This document shows positions 22,233 through 35,245 of a stretch of 64,000 nt of DNA, in pieces. A program made the position numbers and the translations under genes. Under the pieces are notes generated by a model. The model saw only the letters and a list, made by a program, of their open reading frames with translations, had not been told where the DNA came from and did not search any database. Numbering within the stretch: position 1 is the stretch's first letter; every line of letters starts with the position of its first letter. Source of the stretch: Chrysaora quinquecirrha (taxonomy: Eukaryota > Cnidaria > Scyphozoa > Semaeostomeae > Pelagiidae); contig JACTAT010000037.1 of assembly GCA_014526335.1 (NCBI GenBank), positions 7,331,818-7,395,817 on the forward strand. The letters are read 5' to 3'.

Positions 22233-23039
22233 AATATTCAGTTCCATTTTCCCCGAATTCAAAGCACTGCAGTGTTGTACTCAAGAGCATTGGTGACATT
22301 GTACTTACAGTAGTGTAGGAAGAGGGAAATTTTAGGGGGCTTAATTGTTCGTAAAACAATAGAAACAATAGGCAGCTACATAAAACAATACTAAAAACAA
22401 TGGGTTTCATAAGTTATTTGGGAGAGCTGCAACCTCCAAAGAACAGTAGCTGCTACGTGACCCTGATTTACTAAAAATTGGCCTATTTGTAGTTTTCAAA
22501 TGATTGCATGCATGTTGCAAGTTGCAAAATGATGATTGCTTGTAAGTGCCAAATACTTAAGTGCAAAATGCTCTAGAGTTGCACAAAACTTCCTTGGAAT
22601 TCCTGGCTTTAAAGGATTTTCGCCGAATTCTAATGCAAAATTTTGAAAATATAATTATTTTCCTAGAATTAAATGCAATATCCTTTCTGTTTTGTTATTT
22701 TCACGGCTACCATTACTTTGCGCAGGTAACATTAAGTTGAGTTTTTATGCCGTGTGATTATTCGCCTTCTTTCTGGGCAAACTGTTCCTAGTATTCACAG
22801 TTTTTTGAGCGAAGGAATATTTAATTTTGCTATCTCTTGAATATTTTAGGTTATCTTAGACATTGTCTGTAACTTGATTTGAAAATTTTTTACTATTTCA
22901 AAATTTTGTTTACGATTAAACTATATACCTTAACCCAATGTAAAGGTTATTCTGTAAATTGAATAGGCCTAATCAAAAATTGCCATTGTTAAGTCCTGGG
23001 CAAACGATCAAATGTTGTAGGTTGTAGGTCAAACATTGA

Positions 23040-23495
23040 TACACTTTTTTTTCAATAAGCAACTTGACTTTGGTCCAGCCCTCAAGAGTTGCTTAATACT
23101 GTACATCTAAGATTTCAGCCGTCACAGAATGCCTGGTACCCCCTAAAACCTGTTATTTTGGCTCTTTTCTTGCTTCTCAATGTAACTGACAAGTTTGCAA
23201 GGATGTACAGTATACATCCTAACCACCCCTGACTTCGTAGGTCAAAATCGTCATCTGTTAGGCCTACAACATGACTTTTGGGAGACAGTAAGTGGAAAAA
23301 CGTTAGCTAACGAACTTCAAAATGCAAAACGTAAGAACGAAGAACAATTTCCTAACACAAGAAAGAAAATAAGCTTTGTTGTTTGACTTCTAAGTTGCTT
23401 ACAGTAATTCAATTGAGCCCTCAAGTTGCATAATGTTAAGGTCAGTTCAGCCCTAGTTGCTTATTGAGTGGTTGCTTATTAAAAAAAGAAGTGTA
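23040..23495. mobile_element. short TIR element, AGCAACT subfamily
   Basis: It starts TACACTTTTTTTTCAATAAG followed by CAACTT, and ends GTTGCTTATTAAAAAAAGAAGTGTA. TTGCTTA/TAAGCAA words recur inside. Fragments of the same type lie at 25-210 and about 36720-36870. Confidence 0.75.
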
Positions 23496-23785
23496 ACATT
23501 GAAATCGCAGAAGCAACTGGCAGAATTGATTAAAATGGAAACTGAAACTTATTTGATATATTTTTTTCTTTTATGTTGTCTGTGGTTTTTTTTTTTTTTT
23601 AGAATGCATTGTTAAATGTTTAACCGTTCGGCACGAAGGGAAATTCACCTTATAGAATCCCATACACTATTTGCTGGGATCTGTTATGTTTTCACAGAAA
23701 TCCCTTGGAAATCCTTTAGTTTCTACAGAAATCTTGTGCGCCTTTTCGATAAGTGGAATGCCCACGAGAATAGAGTTAGAGTTGC

Positions 23786-26700
23786 TTACAAAGTATCAAT
23801 AAAATGTCTCAGTTCGTTGTGTTTTTCAGTCATACGTTCATCTTTCTTGCGAGACTGAAATAAAACAAACGCTGACAGAGCAATGCGTTTTCTTTCTTCG
23901 ACATCCATTTTTCCTTCAGCTTGCAGTGCCATAATATACATGATTTCGAATTTCAGCCTATCTGTCTTATAGTTCCCGAACAATGTATTTTTTCTAATTT
24001 CCAGCAGGGTGAGGGCTTTTTGGCCAATTTCGGCCCCTGGATGACGATGATTTCCATCAAACGCAGATCTGGAAAAAAGCGTAGGCAGATGGTCTACCAG
24101 AATCTTGTAGTGCCATTCATGGATACCTTCATTTGCAGACTCTATAACTTGGAGCAATTTCTCGAAATACTGTGGATATTTTTCAACAGCTACTTTTAGA
24201 TGATTCAAAACGTATTGGATTATTCGAAGTCTAATGTCAATAAAACCACCACTGTCTTCAAACAACTTTAGAAAACGGTTTTCAAGTTCATCTCTCTGTC
24301 CTCTCTTTATCATGTTCTTTGACATTCTTCTTAGTAAGTTTTCACGTGCTGACAACCTTTGCAACCGTTTTTCACGTTGAGACGATACAGACCTGATATC
24401 TTGAGCTAGCTCTTCAAGTTGCTTTAATTCACGTTGTTTCTTTTCACTCGCCCCATGACGTTTCCATATCAGAGCAGCCTTAGCATACTTTGCTCTTTCT
24501 CTAATTTCCAAATAGATATGGGTGGTTCTTGTTGCAAGGAGTTTGTTCCAGATGAACAACGGTTGAACCAAATTTCGATTGGTATTTTCTGGACTATTTA
24601 CATAGATGTCTTGCACATAATTGATAGCTTCCCGCATGTCTTTGATGCCTTTCCTTGTCATAATCTCAACTTTTTCTTCATCAAATTCTCTCTCCGGTGC
24701 ACCGTTTTCGAAAACGAATTTGTCCGTTACAATTGTGAGCAATTGGTCATCAAGCTGTTCTTTGCTCTTAAGCTCTGGCAGAACCAAGTCATAATATCTG
24801 GGGTAAAACTGGCACAACAGTTGCAAGATGGACACTCTTTCTTCACCGCAGAGATTAAGGGCTTTCTCCGCAAAATCTGCCAACCTAGTTTCATCATGAT
24901 CCGCTTCAGCTACTGTATCACCCAACAACTTCTTTGAAAGTTGGTTCCATGTCAATAGTGCCTTTAGTTGATGAAAACTTTCAGGGCACCAACGTGGGTT
25001 TCTCTCGTAAACTTTGGCAACAAAGCAGCTCGCTTTCGCTAATTCTTTAGCGTCATTTTCGAAACATTTTGTCACTAATTGCAATATGTTGAAACCAGGG
25101 CTTTCTAACGTGTAGAGATACGGTATGACTTTATCCGAGTGACGACTGTCAACCCTCAAAAGATATTCCAAGGCACGGCAGAAAAACATGCTATGTGTAT
25201 TATCACACGATTTTAATGATTTCTTGAGCAATATAACTCCTTTCTTGACATTTTCTGGTTTGTTAGAATCAATAAGACATCTACCATGACCAAGAAGATA
25301 ACTTGAATAGATTTTGAATCAGAAATCTTAATCTTTTCTGCTAAATCATTTGCTTTTTCAAAATTCTCATTCGCTTTTCCATATTCATTAAATCTCCAGT
25401 GAAATTTTGCTAGCTGAATGTAGCAATCATATGTGTGTATATGCTGCCCAACAGAATTGTTACAGATCTTTAAAGCTTCTTCGTAGAAATAATTCGCTTC
25501 ATTCTTCTTTGACTTTTTCTTGTGAATATTCCCAAGCAATTTGCAAGCTTTGTGGTGAAAGTACGAGGCAATTTTCTTGTTTGGGAGTTGCTTGACTTTA
25601 TCTACAAAGCCTTGCAATTGACCAATTAAATAATTCTGTTCTTTACTGGATCTTTTTAAATGGACTTCATCAGCCAACTGCCTTCGTTCTAACAAAATGC
25701 TGCAGTAATCATCAACATCTAGATCAACATTATCAAATTCATCGTTCTTCTTAATAGATGTCTCTAGAAGCTTCTTGCAAAGTTCAAACTGACAGCTCCA
25801 AGCACGATATCTATATTCTTTGGAAGCCAAAATTTCACAGCTTTTGAAAAAGTTAATCAAGGTGTGTGCATACACCAAATCAGCTATAAACAGCATCATG
25901 GCAATATAATCCTCGCTCTCTCTGTTAAAAATCTCCCATTCTTTCTTCATTATCCAATCTTGTTTCAGCAATTCCATCAAGTATAGAAAGTTGTTTTTCT
26001 CCTTTCTGAATTCAGTAAGACACTCAGCGTAATGGTCTTTCTCAAGTGACTCCCAACCTAACAGAAACAGTGATTCCACGTAAACTTTAATAAAGCCTGC
26101 TTGGTACTCATCCTTCTCTTCTTTCTTCTCTTTGTTCCATCTGAAAAATTTTCTTGAAAACTCCTGAAGGAGAGGATGAATATGAAAGTTTTCGTTGTAT
26201 CTCTCCAACAATTCCTTTTGTCTTATGTTTTTAATAATCGTTGCTTTACTGCCAAAGTGCTGTGACAACTTTTGCACATACTTGTACGAAAAAGAACCGG
26301 GAAACACAGCTAAAACCTTCATCAGTTGCAGTTCTTCATTTGTCAGATGTTTGAATGAAGTTTCAAACAATCTCATTATTGGATGCACTTGATCATCTAG
26401 CGTTTGCAAAGGCTGTCGTTCTACATCGTCGAGATATTCCTCAAGATAGTCTCTGTCGTCGGCAGACTTTACTTCATATGTTAAGATCTTTAGGGCAAAA
26501 GGCATTCCTTTGCTGTATTTAGTAATACGTTGGATTAGGGTATCTCTGTCCATCAATGTTTCCTTGCTCAGTGAAGCATCAACATACATTTTGCTTTCCT
26601 CATCTGTCAGACTTTTTATTTCTACCTTTGTCACATCCATAACGTTGCTACTCCTTGATGTTAATACAAACTTTGTACTTGGGCTTGCTATTTCTTTTAT

Positions 26701-28619
26701 CATCCTGTAAGCATCTTGACTGGTTTCAGGTCTTTGATTCTCTATCAGAACATCAGCGTTATCTAAAATGACAAGGACACGCTTGCCATTTTCTTTAATA
26801 CTCCTGAATTTCGACTTCAGCTGCTTTTTAGCTTGACCTGCTTTGTCTGGGCAATCCATGCCAAATTCATCCAAGATCCTTATCGCCAGTTTTTCTTCAC
26901 TTGGGGACCATTGATATCATCACTGACAAGGTAACCCTCTCTTAGATCCATCCAGATGATATAATTATAGCCATTATTAAGCATTTCATACCCAAATCTA
27001 GTCGCAAAAGCTGACTTGCCATAACATGGTCCACCGTGGATAAGGATAATATTTGCTGAATCTTCTGGTTCTTCTACAACATTCAGTAACTTTTCCATCT
27101 CTTCTTCTCTCCCAACGTAGTTTTTGATGTTTGACGGCAAGTTGTGAAACCCTTACAGCTAAACGACAAAGAAACATTGCCCATTGATCAGGGTCCTGTA
27201 TAGTCCGTGGACTAGGCTCCTGGACTACGGAATAGGACCTTAGGCAATGACTGATGACGAGTACTGGTACAGGCACTGGAGGATTTCAAACTTCTTCAAA
27301 CAACCACTGATCAGCGCAATGGTTGAGGGCTGAAAAACAGCTATGTGTGAATTGAAATGCCTTTATAGCTTCACTTCACAACCTCTTGAAGACTGGGAAA
27401 CGTAGAGGAAGAGGTCCATGCGAGGTGTGGCCATAGACGGTTGTGGGCTAGTTCTGAAGTAACGCACAAAAAATCTTCCCTGAAAAGCAAACCCAGACTA
27501 GCAAACCTGGTTTGGGCTTGCCAAAACCCGGAGGTAATTTCACTTGTCACAACAGTGCAGTATAATGCCATATCTTAGATCGGATTATTGGATTTCCCCC
27601 CAATATTCTTTGGATTTTTGGGTTCAAATATGTTAGGTCTCCTGAATATATTATTTTTTCAATCTGAAAAATGCCTAAGACTATAAGAGTCTCAAAAATA
27701 TACAAAGGTGCAAAGTGGTTTAATCTTATTGAAAAATAAACTTGTACCCAAAAACAACATGTTGTTGAAAGAAAAAAAGAAAACCAACGAAATTATCTGG
27801 GGATTTTCCTTGATTTTCCTCATCTGAACTCAATTCTGTTTGTTTTTTTTTTATTCAACAACTTGATCTTCTTTTTTGAATTTTGATTCTTCCAGAAATT
27901 ATCGACTGGCTATTTCGGATCTTTTCGGAAAGTGAGCGAGGATTTTTTTTACTTAAATACTCCTCTCCATAAAAACATTCTATTTAAACAGAAATAAAAA
28001 AAATTGGGATAAGGTAGTGAAGCTGTAATTAACTCAGAGCATTCTATTCTACATTACCTTCTTTTCTCTCTTTTTCAAATTGTTTTCTTAGTCGCTTCAC
28101 TTCTTCGGTGGTGAAAGTCTCGTTTTCAATCTTATCCAATTCATCTTGAGGCCAGTTAAAATCCGTGTATATATCTCTGACCACCTTAAAAATATTTTCA
28201 GTTTCAACAAGAGGTATACTGCAATCTGGAAGGTGATTCATACGCGTATTTCTAACATCAAGGAGGCGTTGTATGTTTTCACTCTCTAGTAGCGGAGCTT
28301 GCTGCTGTCTTTCTGGTCTTTTCTTCTGAATTAAACACAATCCAGCATTCAAGATAACAGCACAGATAATCGTCATGTCCCATGAGTTACAATCACCAGA
28401 CTGGATTTTTTCTATTTGGTCAGGCCTCATATTCTTAATCACGTTTTTGATCCTGTTCCAAAGGAAATCCCCACTTCCATCAGCAGTGCCATCCCAGGGA
28501 TGTTTTGCGAATTTAATGTCCCACTTTTCTTTGAAGAATTTCCTGATCTGGGTGGGAATTTCACGGAAAACAAGTCGTGTGACTCTGAAGAAGTTTTCTT
28601 CTTCTTTGGAAACATCCAT
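23786..28619 (-). CDS. NLR-like receptor: HEPN, NB-ARC NTPase, helical/TPR repeats
   Basis: Exon 1 (28619-28058) encodes a DZIP3-like HEPN domain with an R-x5-H motif (RNTRMNH, near residue 137). It ends at donor GAAG|GTAATG. Exon 2 (27151-23786) starts GFHNLPSN and gives P-loop GGPCYGKS, Walker B LVILDNAD, sensor KFVLTSR and the GMPFAL (GLPL-type) motif. A winged-helix region and about 900 residues of helical, partly TPR-like sequence follow. The total is about 1309 residues. The family detects intracellular signals and assembles through NTP binding; a role in immunity or cell death is inferred. The frame breaks twice, near 26893 (A5 run) and near 25305 (A4 run). One extra A at either point restores continuity, so this is either a sequence error or a young pseudogene. 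The acceptor before GFHN is weakly pyrimidine-rich. Confidence 0.82.
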
Positions 28620-28670
28620 CTTTCTGCTTCTGAAAAGTCTATTGGAAAAGGGAAACACATCAGGCTGAAT

Positions 28671-28680
28671 GTTTATATAG
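28671..28680 (-). promoter_or_regulatory. candidate TATA box of the NLR-like gene
   Basis: On the minus strand CTATATAAAC lies about 52-61 bp upstream of the ATG at 28619. This is a plausible core promoter spacing with a short 5' leader. No transcript evidence is available. Confidence 0.45.
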
Positions 28681-28762
28681 ATGAGTGTTGATATGAGTCG
28701 CGGGCATAAGGGGAGGGGGACCAAATCCCATGAAATACGTACACGCTTTTTACAAGTAGGAG

Positions 28763-29241
28763 TACACGTACTTTTTTATAAGAAACTAAAAGCTTGATCC
28801 AGTACTGAAAGTTTCTTAAAATTTACAGATTTTGAGTACACGCCTTTTTTTTATAAGGAACCACTTTATAAGGAACCTACTCTCTAAGATTTTTTTCAGT
28901 ACTCAAAGTTTCTTAGTTTTTGGACAATTTTGGTACTGAAAGTTTCTTAGCAGTTTCTTAGGGATCAAATTTTTTTAGTGCCAGAACAGGCAATTGACAC
29001 TTTAATTTGACAAATAGAAGAAATAATACAATTCATGTTTACATGAGCTGTTCTTTTTGTAAAAATAGACACTTGTGGTGTAACAGAAGTTCATTTTTCG
29101 ATGCTATGTTCAACTCTAAAGACTATTGAGACCTGCGAGTTTCTTATCATTTTGGGTCGAGTACTGAAAGTTTCTTAACCAATATTGATCTCAGTACTGA
29201 GTTTCCTATAAACGGGTTTCTTATAAAAAAAAATGAGTGTA
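28763..29241. mobile_element. short TIR element, AGAAACT subfamily (inverted copy)
   Basis: It starts TACACGTACTTTTTTATAAG and ends with ...TTCTTATAAAAAAAAATGAGTGTA. The middle is the reverse complement of 9989-10331. A piece of another element, TACACGCCTTTTTTTTATAA followed by GGAACC, is nested at about 28837-28885 and resembles the left end at 20105. Confidence 0.7.
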
Positions 29242-29928
29242 CATGTAGAAGGCCCGAAAATTTAAAGAACTTATACTGCTAAAGAGAAAATCATTAAGGA
29301 AGTTTCTTAAGAGTTTCTTGAATATCCAAATTGGCAACAAACAGTATGAAGTTATTTTATCTGAATGATGTTCCAAACCCATTTTTGATCGTATTTGAAA
29401 GCACAGGGCCGTCCCGACAAAATTTTTCGAGGGGGGGGGGGGTGTGACCGTCTCTATTTGCCGACTAGAGTCCAATTTAAATACTTTTTTAGACGTCATC
29501 AAATGGGCTTAGGAGGGTGCTTAAATTTTGATGGGCACGATTAAAACGGGCATTGTGGTAGAACATGCGCCGAAGGCGCACGCCGCTAGGGGGGTCCGGG
29601 GGCATGCTCCCCGGAAAATTTTGGAAAAACCTGAAGGTAGAATCGCTCTAACAGCCTTTTTGGAACTCTTAAAATGCAATTTTCTTTCAACCCTATCGTG
29701 GAATTCATACGCTATTCTTATGGTCTTTGAGTGGTACAAAACTTCAAAATTGTAGTCAAAAGCCGAACCATCTTAGAACGTCTGAATTCTAAACGCATCT
29801 AGACCCCTTGACCAATGACGTAACAACAAAATGTAAACAGCATGCGCGCGCAGGGTGCAGGGCAGAAAGAAGACGCGTTGGGTTAGAAACGGCCTTTTGC
29901 GTGCGACTTGCTTTGCTTTGACTTGAAA

Positions 29929-31889
29929 ATGGCTGCCCGTGAATCTTCTTCAAACTACACAGCTCATCTGGATTCAGAAAGCCGAAAACAATATTTTTCA
30001 AAATTGACATTGAAAACTGGGAAGCAGCTGCCTGATCCTCTTGCGATTAAAGAATGCTGGAACAATGATATTTCAAACTTGCCAAACCTTTCATCTGTTC
30101 ATGGCGTGATGTGACTGAATATCTCATTGATTCTCCAAGTGTTTTCACGAAGGAATCTCTGAAGGCTTACAAATCACTAGAAGCATATGATTATTTTACC
30201 TGTGGACATGTACAAGAATGTTATTATCATCCTATCACTAATGAAAGTGAGTTTTGCTACATCAAATCTGAGGTATGTTTCAACATTTCCAAAAAGCATT
30301 AAGTTATTGATTGCATTCTGATAAATTGACACTGTGCTCTCTATATTGGAAAGGTTGGAAAGTTCTTTGTTGTATTTGAAATGTTATTTACATTTTAGGT
30401 ACTCCCAAGTCAACGTCAAGGTCAAAAAACTACTCTCTATGAAGTATGGGTCTGTCTCAACAAAGTTCATGGCTGGATTTTGACTGGAAATTGCACCTGT
30501 ATGGCTGGGCTAGGATCTTCATGCAGTCACATTGCAGCTCTTCTATTTAAACTTGAAGCTGCTGTTCATTTCAAGCTTAATGACCAAACAGCATGCACAA
30601 GCAAGCTTTGCTCTTGGAAAGCATCAAGAAAGCATGTCAATCCATCACCTTTGTTGGCAATTGATTTTTCAAGGCCAAAGAAGCATTCATTGCCCAAGCA
30701 TGCCAAGAAACGCCCACAAGTTGCGCATTATTCATGTAAGGATCCCACTACTGGAGAAGATGCAATCTCAAAACAAGATCTTAAAGAATTGTACAAATCT
30801 GCACCTGAGATAGTTGTTTTTACAAGTATGGCCACTTCACAATTAAGAGATGAGAAGGTACATGAGCCGTTCCAAATTACAAACAGTGTTACTGTAAATG
30901 AAAGTGAGACTGATACAGCATCTGAAACCGGTGAAACCTGTATACCAGAACCACTAACAAGTTTATTTGACCCATCAACGGTTAATATGAATGAATATGA
31001 ATTGCTGGAACATGGAAAAATCCTTTACAGGCAATACTGTAAATCATATAATCAGCAGTCATATGACAATTTATGTGACATAACAAAAAAACAAGCATTA
31101 TCAAATGTATGGTCCATACATAGAGCTGGGAGAATAACAGCCTCCATTGCTCACCAGGTTTCAAGAATGCAAGACAGCAAATCCTTGATTTCTACAATAA
31201 TGCAATATAAACAACCGTTTAAGTCAAAGTACACTGAGCATGGTAAAATCATGGAGCCTAAAGCAAAAGAGAAATTTGTTCTTGAACAGCAAACATTGCA
31301 TTCAAATTTTGAAATTGAAGAAGTTGGGCTGATGGTAAATGCTGAAATCCCTTGCCTTGGAGCTTCTCCTGATGGAATTGTCAGTTGTTCTTGTCATGGT
31401 AGGGGTGTCTTGGAGATAAAATGCCCTTACACGTAACGAGAAAGATTAGATGATTGGCAACAAGACAGAGATTTTCCTATTGATGAAAAATTATCAATGA
31501 AGAGAAATCATAAGTATTACTATCAAATACAGATGCAAATGGACATATGCAAGGCAAAGTTTGGTTATTTTTATGTTTTTTCTCCAGGAAACAACAAAGC
31601 ATTACTCAGTATTGTACGTTTGGATTTAGAACTTATAACAGAGCTTAAAAGCACTCTCTTGCAAAAATTCCACAAGTTCGTTCTCCCTGAAATAGTGTCA
31701 AGAAAGATGGACAATGATATTGATAACTCAAGAAAAAATTATTGTGTATGTGACAGGCCAGAGTTTGGAAACATGATAGCTTGTGATAATGTTTCCTGTA
31801 AACTCGAATGGTTCCATTATGGATGTGTTAACATTACTCGAGCTCCAAGAGGTAAATGGTTTTGCAATGACTGTAGCAAAAAACAATAA
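29929..31889 (+). pseudogene. SWIM zinc finger / YqaJ nuclease / PHD finger protein
   Basis: Exons 29929-30272 and 30399-31889 are joined by a 126-bp GT-AG intron, giving about 611 residues. The order is an N-terminal region with [10 protein letters not shown] and KSLEAYDYF, then a SWIM motif CTC-x7-CSH near 30494. A YqaJ-type exonuclease core follows, with GRITAS, YTEHGKIMEPKAKEKF, GASPDG and LEIKCP. A C-terminal PHD finger starts at about 31745 (CVCD, WFHYGC, WFCNDC). YqaJ-type nucleases cleave DNA ends; a role in transposition or repair of the excision site is inferred. Two defects are visible: one missing base near 30085-30100 and an in-frame TAA at 31434-31436 just after CPYT, in the nuclease core. 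Otherwise it is intact and encoded convergently with the transposase. Confidence 0.82.
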
Positions 31890-31926
31890 AGATTTTGTCA
31901 TTTTTTACTTACTCTTTTATGTTTAT

Positions 31927-33494
31927 CTATTTTCTTACAACACTTCTATTAAGATTGACAAGAGCAGAAATAACAATCATGACATTATCGAGAAGATCAA
32001 CTTGTGAGATTGGAACATTGCTTTGCAGTATTCTAAACTTTTTTAATTTTCCAATTGCACGTTCGACATGAATTCTGACATTGGAAAGCTGGCGTGATTC
32101 ATGAACTTCCTTTCCTGACAACTGATCTTTTCCTTTTGTGAAATGTGGTATCTTCAAGTAGGCTCCTTTTTCATTCAACTCCTGTTCAATCAAAAAACCA
32201 CGGTCAGCAAGATTACAGTCTCCATGAGATACTTTTTCCAAAAACCAGACTCAAGAGTCAATACTTTATCGGAAACTCTTCCTCCCCATCCCGTTGATAA
32301 AAACGTAACTGCGCCTGCAGGGCTTATTCCAATCAAATATTTGATTGTGTTGTTGTGCTTATAATTTGACCATGTCTGAGCTCTTGCCGTCAAAGATTTT
32401 GGGCGTTCAATAAATATTTCAGTACAGTCAATTATGCACACACAATCTCTGTATTTCTTCTTGAACGAACTTGGTAGATTTAGCCTCACTTCTGATCTAC
32501 TTGGCCATATCAGCAGATTTTTCATCACAGTAGCCATACCTGGGAGCCATTTACGGTATATCTTTGAGACTGTAGTTTCTTCAATGCCAAATCTGTATGC
32601 CAGGTCTCTATTCAACAAGCCAAGTCGTAGCTTCATCATAACAAGAAGGATGTGGTCTTCAAAAGAAATACTGCTTGTAACTTTCTTCAGCTTTGATTTC
32701 AATACTTTCCCTATCCAGAGGAACACAGATAAAGATGCCACTCCAGTGAAGAAACTGATTAAGTTGTCAGATTTCTTTATTGACTCAGAACCAAAAATCC
32801 TTTTCTTCAAGCTTTCATTTTCTTGTCGTAGTATGTAGATTTCTTCATTTCGTTGCCTCAGCTCTCTTTCCATTTGCGAAAATGTAACTTTCACCTCTTG
32901 TTGTTCATCTTCCAATGCCAAATTACACTGTACCTCAGCATCAATAGATAAAGCCTGGTCTTCTTGCATTGGTACTTCGAAATCTACATCTTGAGTCATT
33001 GTGATCGTCCCCCGATTTTCAATTTTCCAGTTAGCAGTACAACTTTCTCGCTTCATTTTCAGCTGTTCATAACGTGCTCTCCTCTTCGTCTTTTCTTTTA
33101 CCTTTTTAGCTTCCTTTTCTGATGTATGCTTAAAAATTGTTGGAATCCAGTTTGGTTGTTCTGGATCATCTGATCTTTTTCCTAAAAGTTTTTGAAACAA
33201 AGTCAGTTTGAGATAGATGCTTACCCTAAATATTTGATGGTTCAGAGGAAATTAAAAGAACATATCAAATACTTAATATCTACCTGAAATAAAATGCTCT
33301 CCACAAATTGCTTGCTGCGATATTTGAGTTGCTGTCATCTTTTTCCAGTCATCTCGACGAATTGCCCTGATCCAATCTTCTCTTCTTCGTCTTTCTAATG
33401 GGGATTGGCCTTTTGGAATGCGATAAAATGGCAAATGCTTCTGATCTCCAGTTTTTCGATTTGTGCAACCCACAGCACAACAAGAATACGGCAT
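31927..33494 (-). CDS. THAP-domain DDE transposase of ISL2EU
   Basis: Exon 1 (33494-33284) encodes a THAP finger, from MPYSCCAVGC to ICGEHFISG. After a 102-bp intron, exon 2 (33181-31927) carries a basic segment, a coiled coil and a DDE_Tnp_4-type core. The expected triad is present: Asp in IDCTEIF, Asp in LADRGF and Glu in VERAIG. About 488 residues are predicted. One base appears to be missing in a T5 run at about 32238, between ESGF and LEKVSHGD, which splits the reading. If that is a sequence error, this could be an active transposase. The THAP domain is expected to bind the element's ends. Confidence 0.85.
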
Positions 33495-34013
33495 TTTCAA
33501 ATTTCGATGTTTGCAAGTTGTATGGATGATAGCAGTACGACTAAACCTATCTCTTTAGCAACACTTCACCACCAAACCAAAAACCAAACCAACACAAAGC
33601 TATTTTGCCCTGCACCCTGCGCGCGCACGTTACAACCACTCATGCGCATTGTAAACAAAGCAAGGGGTCTTGCTCTGATGTATCGTGGTCGGTGAAACGT
33701 CAAAAATGGAAAAAATATGGCATATTCTAAACAAATTTTGACTGTACAACTTTGATCTGTAGCATGGAAATCAATTATTGTAAACTTCGTTTGGTCGGCC
33801 CTCCCTTGTCAAGCAAAGATGCTCCATGCTTTTGCACTAGTTCTGTTTTATTTATTCCCATTGTTTTTCCTTAGCCTTTACTCTGTATAAATGATTCATG
33901 AATGCGTAAAAGATTGATTTCACCGACTGAAACTACCGATTTGCCGACTGGTCCTTTTTCCAGGGGGGTGTCTCACCCCCAACCCCCAATGTATGGACGG
34001 CCCTGTGAAAGCA

Positions 34014-35245
34014 TATGGGTTTCCTGTTTGTCTGTTTGTCACAGAAATATCTACTTTACTGCAGGTGAAACATGGGAAATAAAGCAAAATTTTTCGCTAT
34101 CTGAACACTAAGAAAGCCACCGTATATGCTTTAACTAAAGTAGGAAGAACAAAGGGGAAAGAAACAGGAAACGAAAGTTTCAGACTAAAATACAAAACGG
34201 GACTGATTTGATTTGGGGCTGTATGATTTGAATGGGAGAGTTTCTCAACGATTTGGGCAAAATATCAAAAAAAACACCTACCTCGTTCGCTCAACATTCA
34301 GTTACGCTGTTATTGATTTTCGCTTTCAGGACACAAAGATAACAGTGTCAAGCGAGAAGCCATTTTCGTCCCTTTGAAAGCAATATCATACGATAGCATA
34401 TTATTTGGGCTTGGCTTCGGATTACGTATTGTTCTAGTTTTAGCATTGGTTTCCAGGAATTCCTTTTCAAATCGAGGACCGCTGACCACAATTCCAACCT
34501 GCCGTAGAAAACAAGGACTGCTGGTCGCTGGTTAGACTTATTACCTTCCTCCCACACTTTCGGAACATCTTCTAACAACTACAACAACATACAGCTGTTT
34601 CCTCAGAGTAGTTGGAGCGGGGTGGTGGAGTGTGGAGGAGCGTAGACTATGACGAATGTAATAAGTCTAGTCGCTGATCAGATAGTTCTTATCCAATCAA
34701 AATTTGTATACTCTTGTGTACTACAGTCACTACATCGCACGCAATAGCATCGCTTTTTGCCTGTTACTAACAAGCTTTTCATCAATTTAAATTGATGCAC
34801 CTGCTTAATCACGCAAAAACGGCCCATGGCTGTTTCAGCTCTGCATGCGATTTCACGAAAGGAGGTTAATGGGTTTTTAACTTCATTTAGCACAACCGTA
34901 AACTGATATAAACGAAAGACATAGGGCTTTTATTACAGTTTTCGACTTTAAAGCGGCGTTAAAACGAGGGCCATTGGTTCATTGGATATTTTACATTTAA
35001 GACCAAACATTGACAAGCCCATCACCAGTAATCAGGGCCAAAAATAGGGGGCAAACATTTAAGGGGACTTATTTTTCTATTGTTTTATCTACAGCACTTT
35101 CTTTCACAGTGTGAGTCCAGTCTTGGCAAGTTCACTCTTCTCTTTTTCTCTTTTTGTCAGAAATGCACAACCAGTCGTGCAGAGCTGGAGAAATAACAAA
35201 GGGGCATCTCTACTTCAGTTGAGAATTTATACAAGTTACACTGAT
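34014..35245. other. intergenic, no gene recognised
   Basis: Only short unconvincing frames are present. A word pair gttagacttattac (34530) and gtaataagtctag (34656) is inverted around about 120 bp and may be a decayed MITE. Confidence 0.4.

Larger units (their letters stand above)
29801..33670. mobile_element. ISL2EU DNA transposon, two genes, near complete
   Basis: Inverted ends AGACCCCTTG...CAAGGGGTCT are followed inward by GTAACG/GTTAC and GCGCGCGCAGGGTGCAGGGC segments in opposite orientation. Two convergent genes fill the interior: SWIM-YqaJ-PHD (plus) and THAP-DDE transposase (minus). Their stops are 37 bp apart. This gene pair is, to my knowledge, the ISL2EU arrangement. A clear target duplication was not seen. 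Confidence 0.82.
29404..34005. mobile_element. non-autonomous hAT element with perfect 8-bp TSD
   Basis: The ends CAGGGCCGTCC and GGACGGCCCTG are inverted repeats. They are flanked by identical TGAAAGCA at 29396-29403 and 34006-34013, the 8-bp target duplication of hAT transposons. Only about 730 bp belongs to the hAT element; the rest is the inserted ISL2EU transposon. G-runs and C-runs follow the ends. No hAT transposase was found. Confidence 0.85.

Noticed and set aside
27160..27276. Alternative NLR exon using acceptor TTTAG|CTGTAAG
   Set aside because: The acceptor is pyrimidine-rich but puts the sequence out of the NB-ARC frame; the next AG gives the family-like FHNLPSN in phase.
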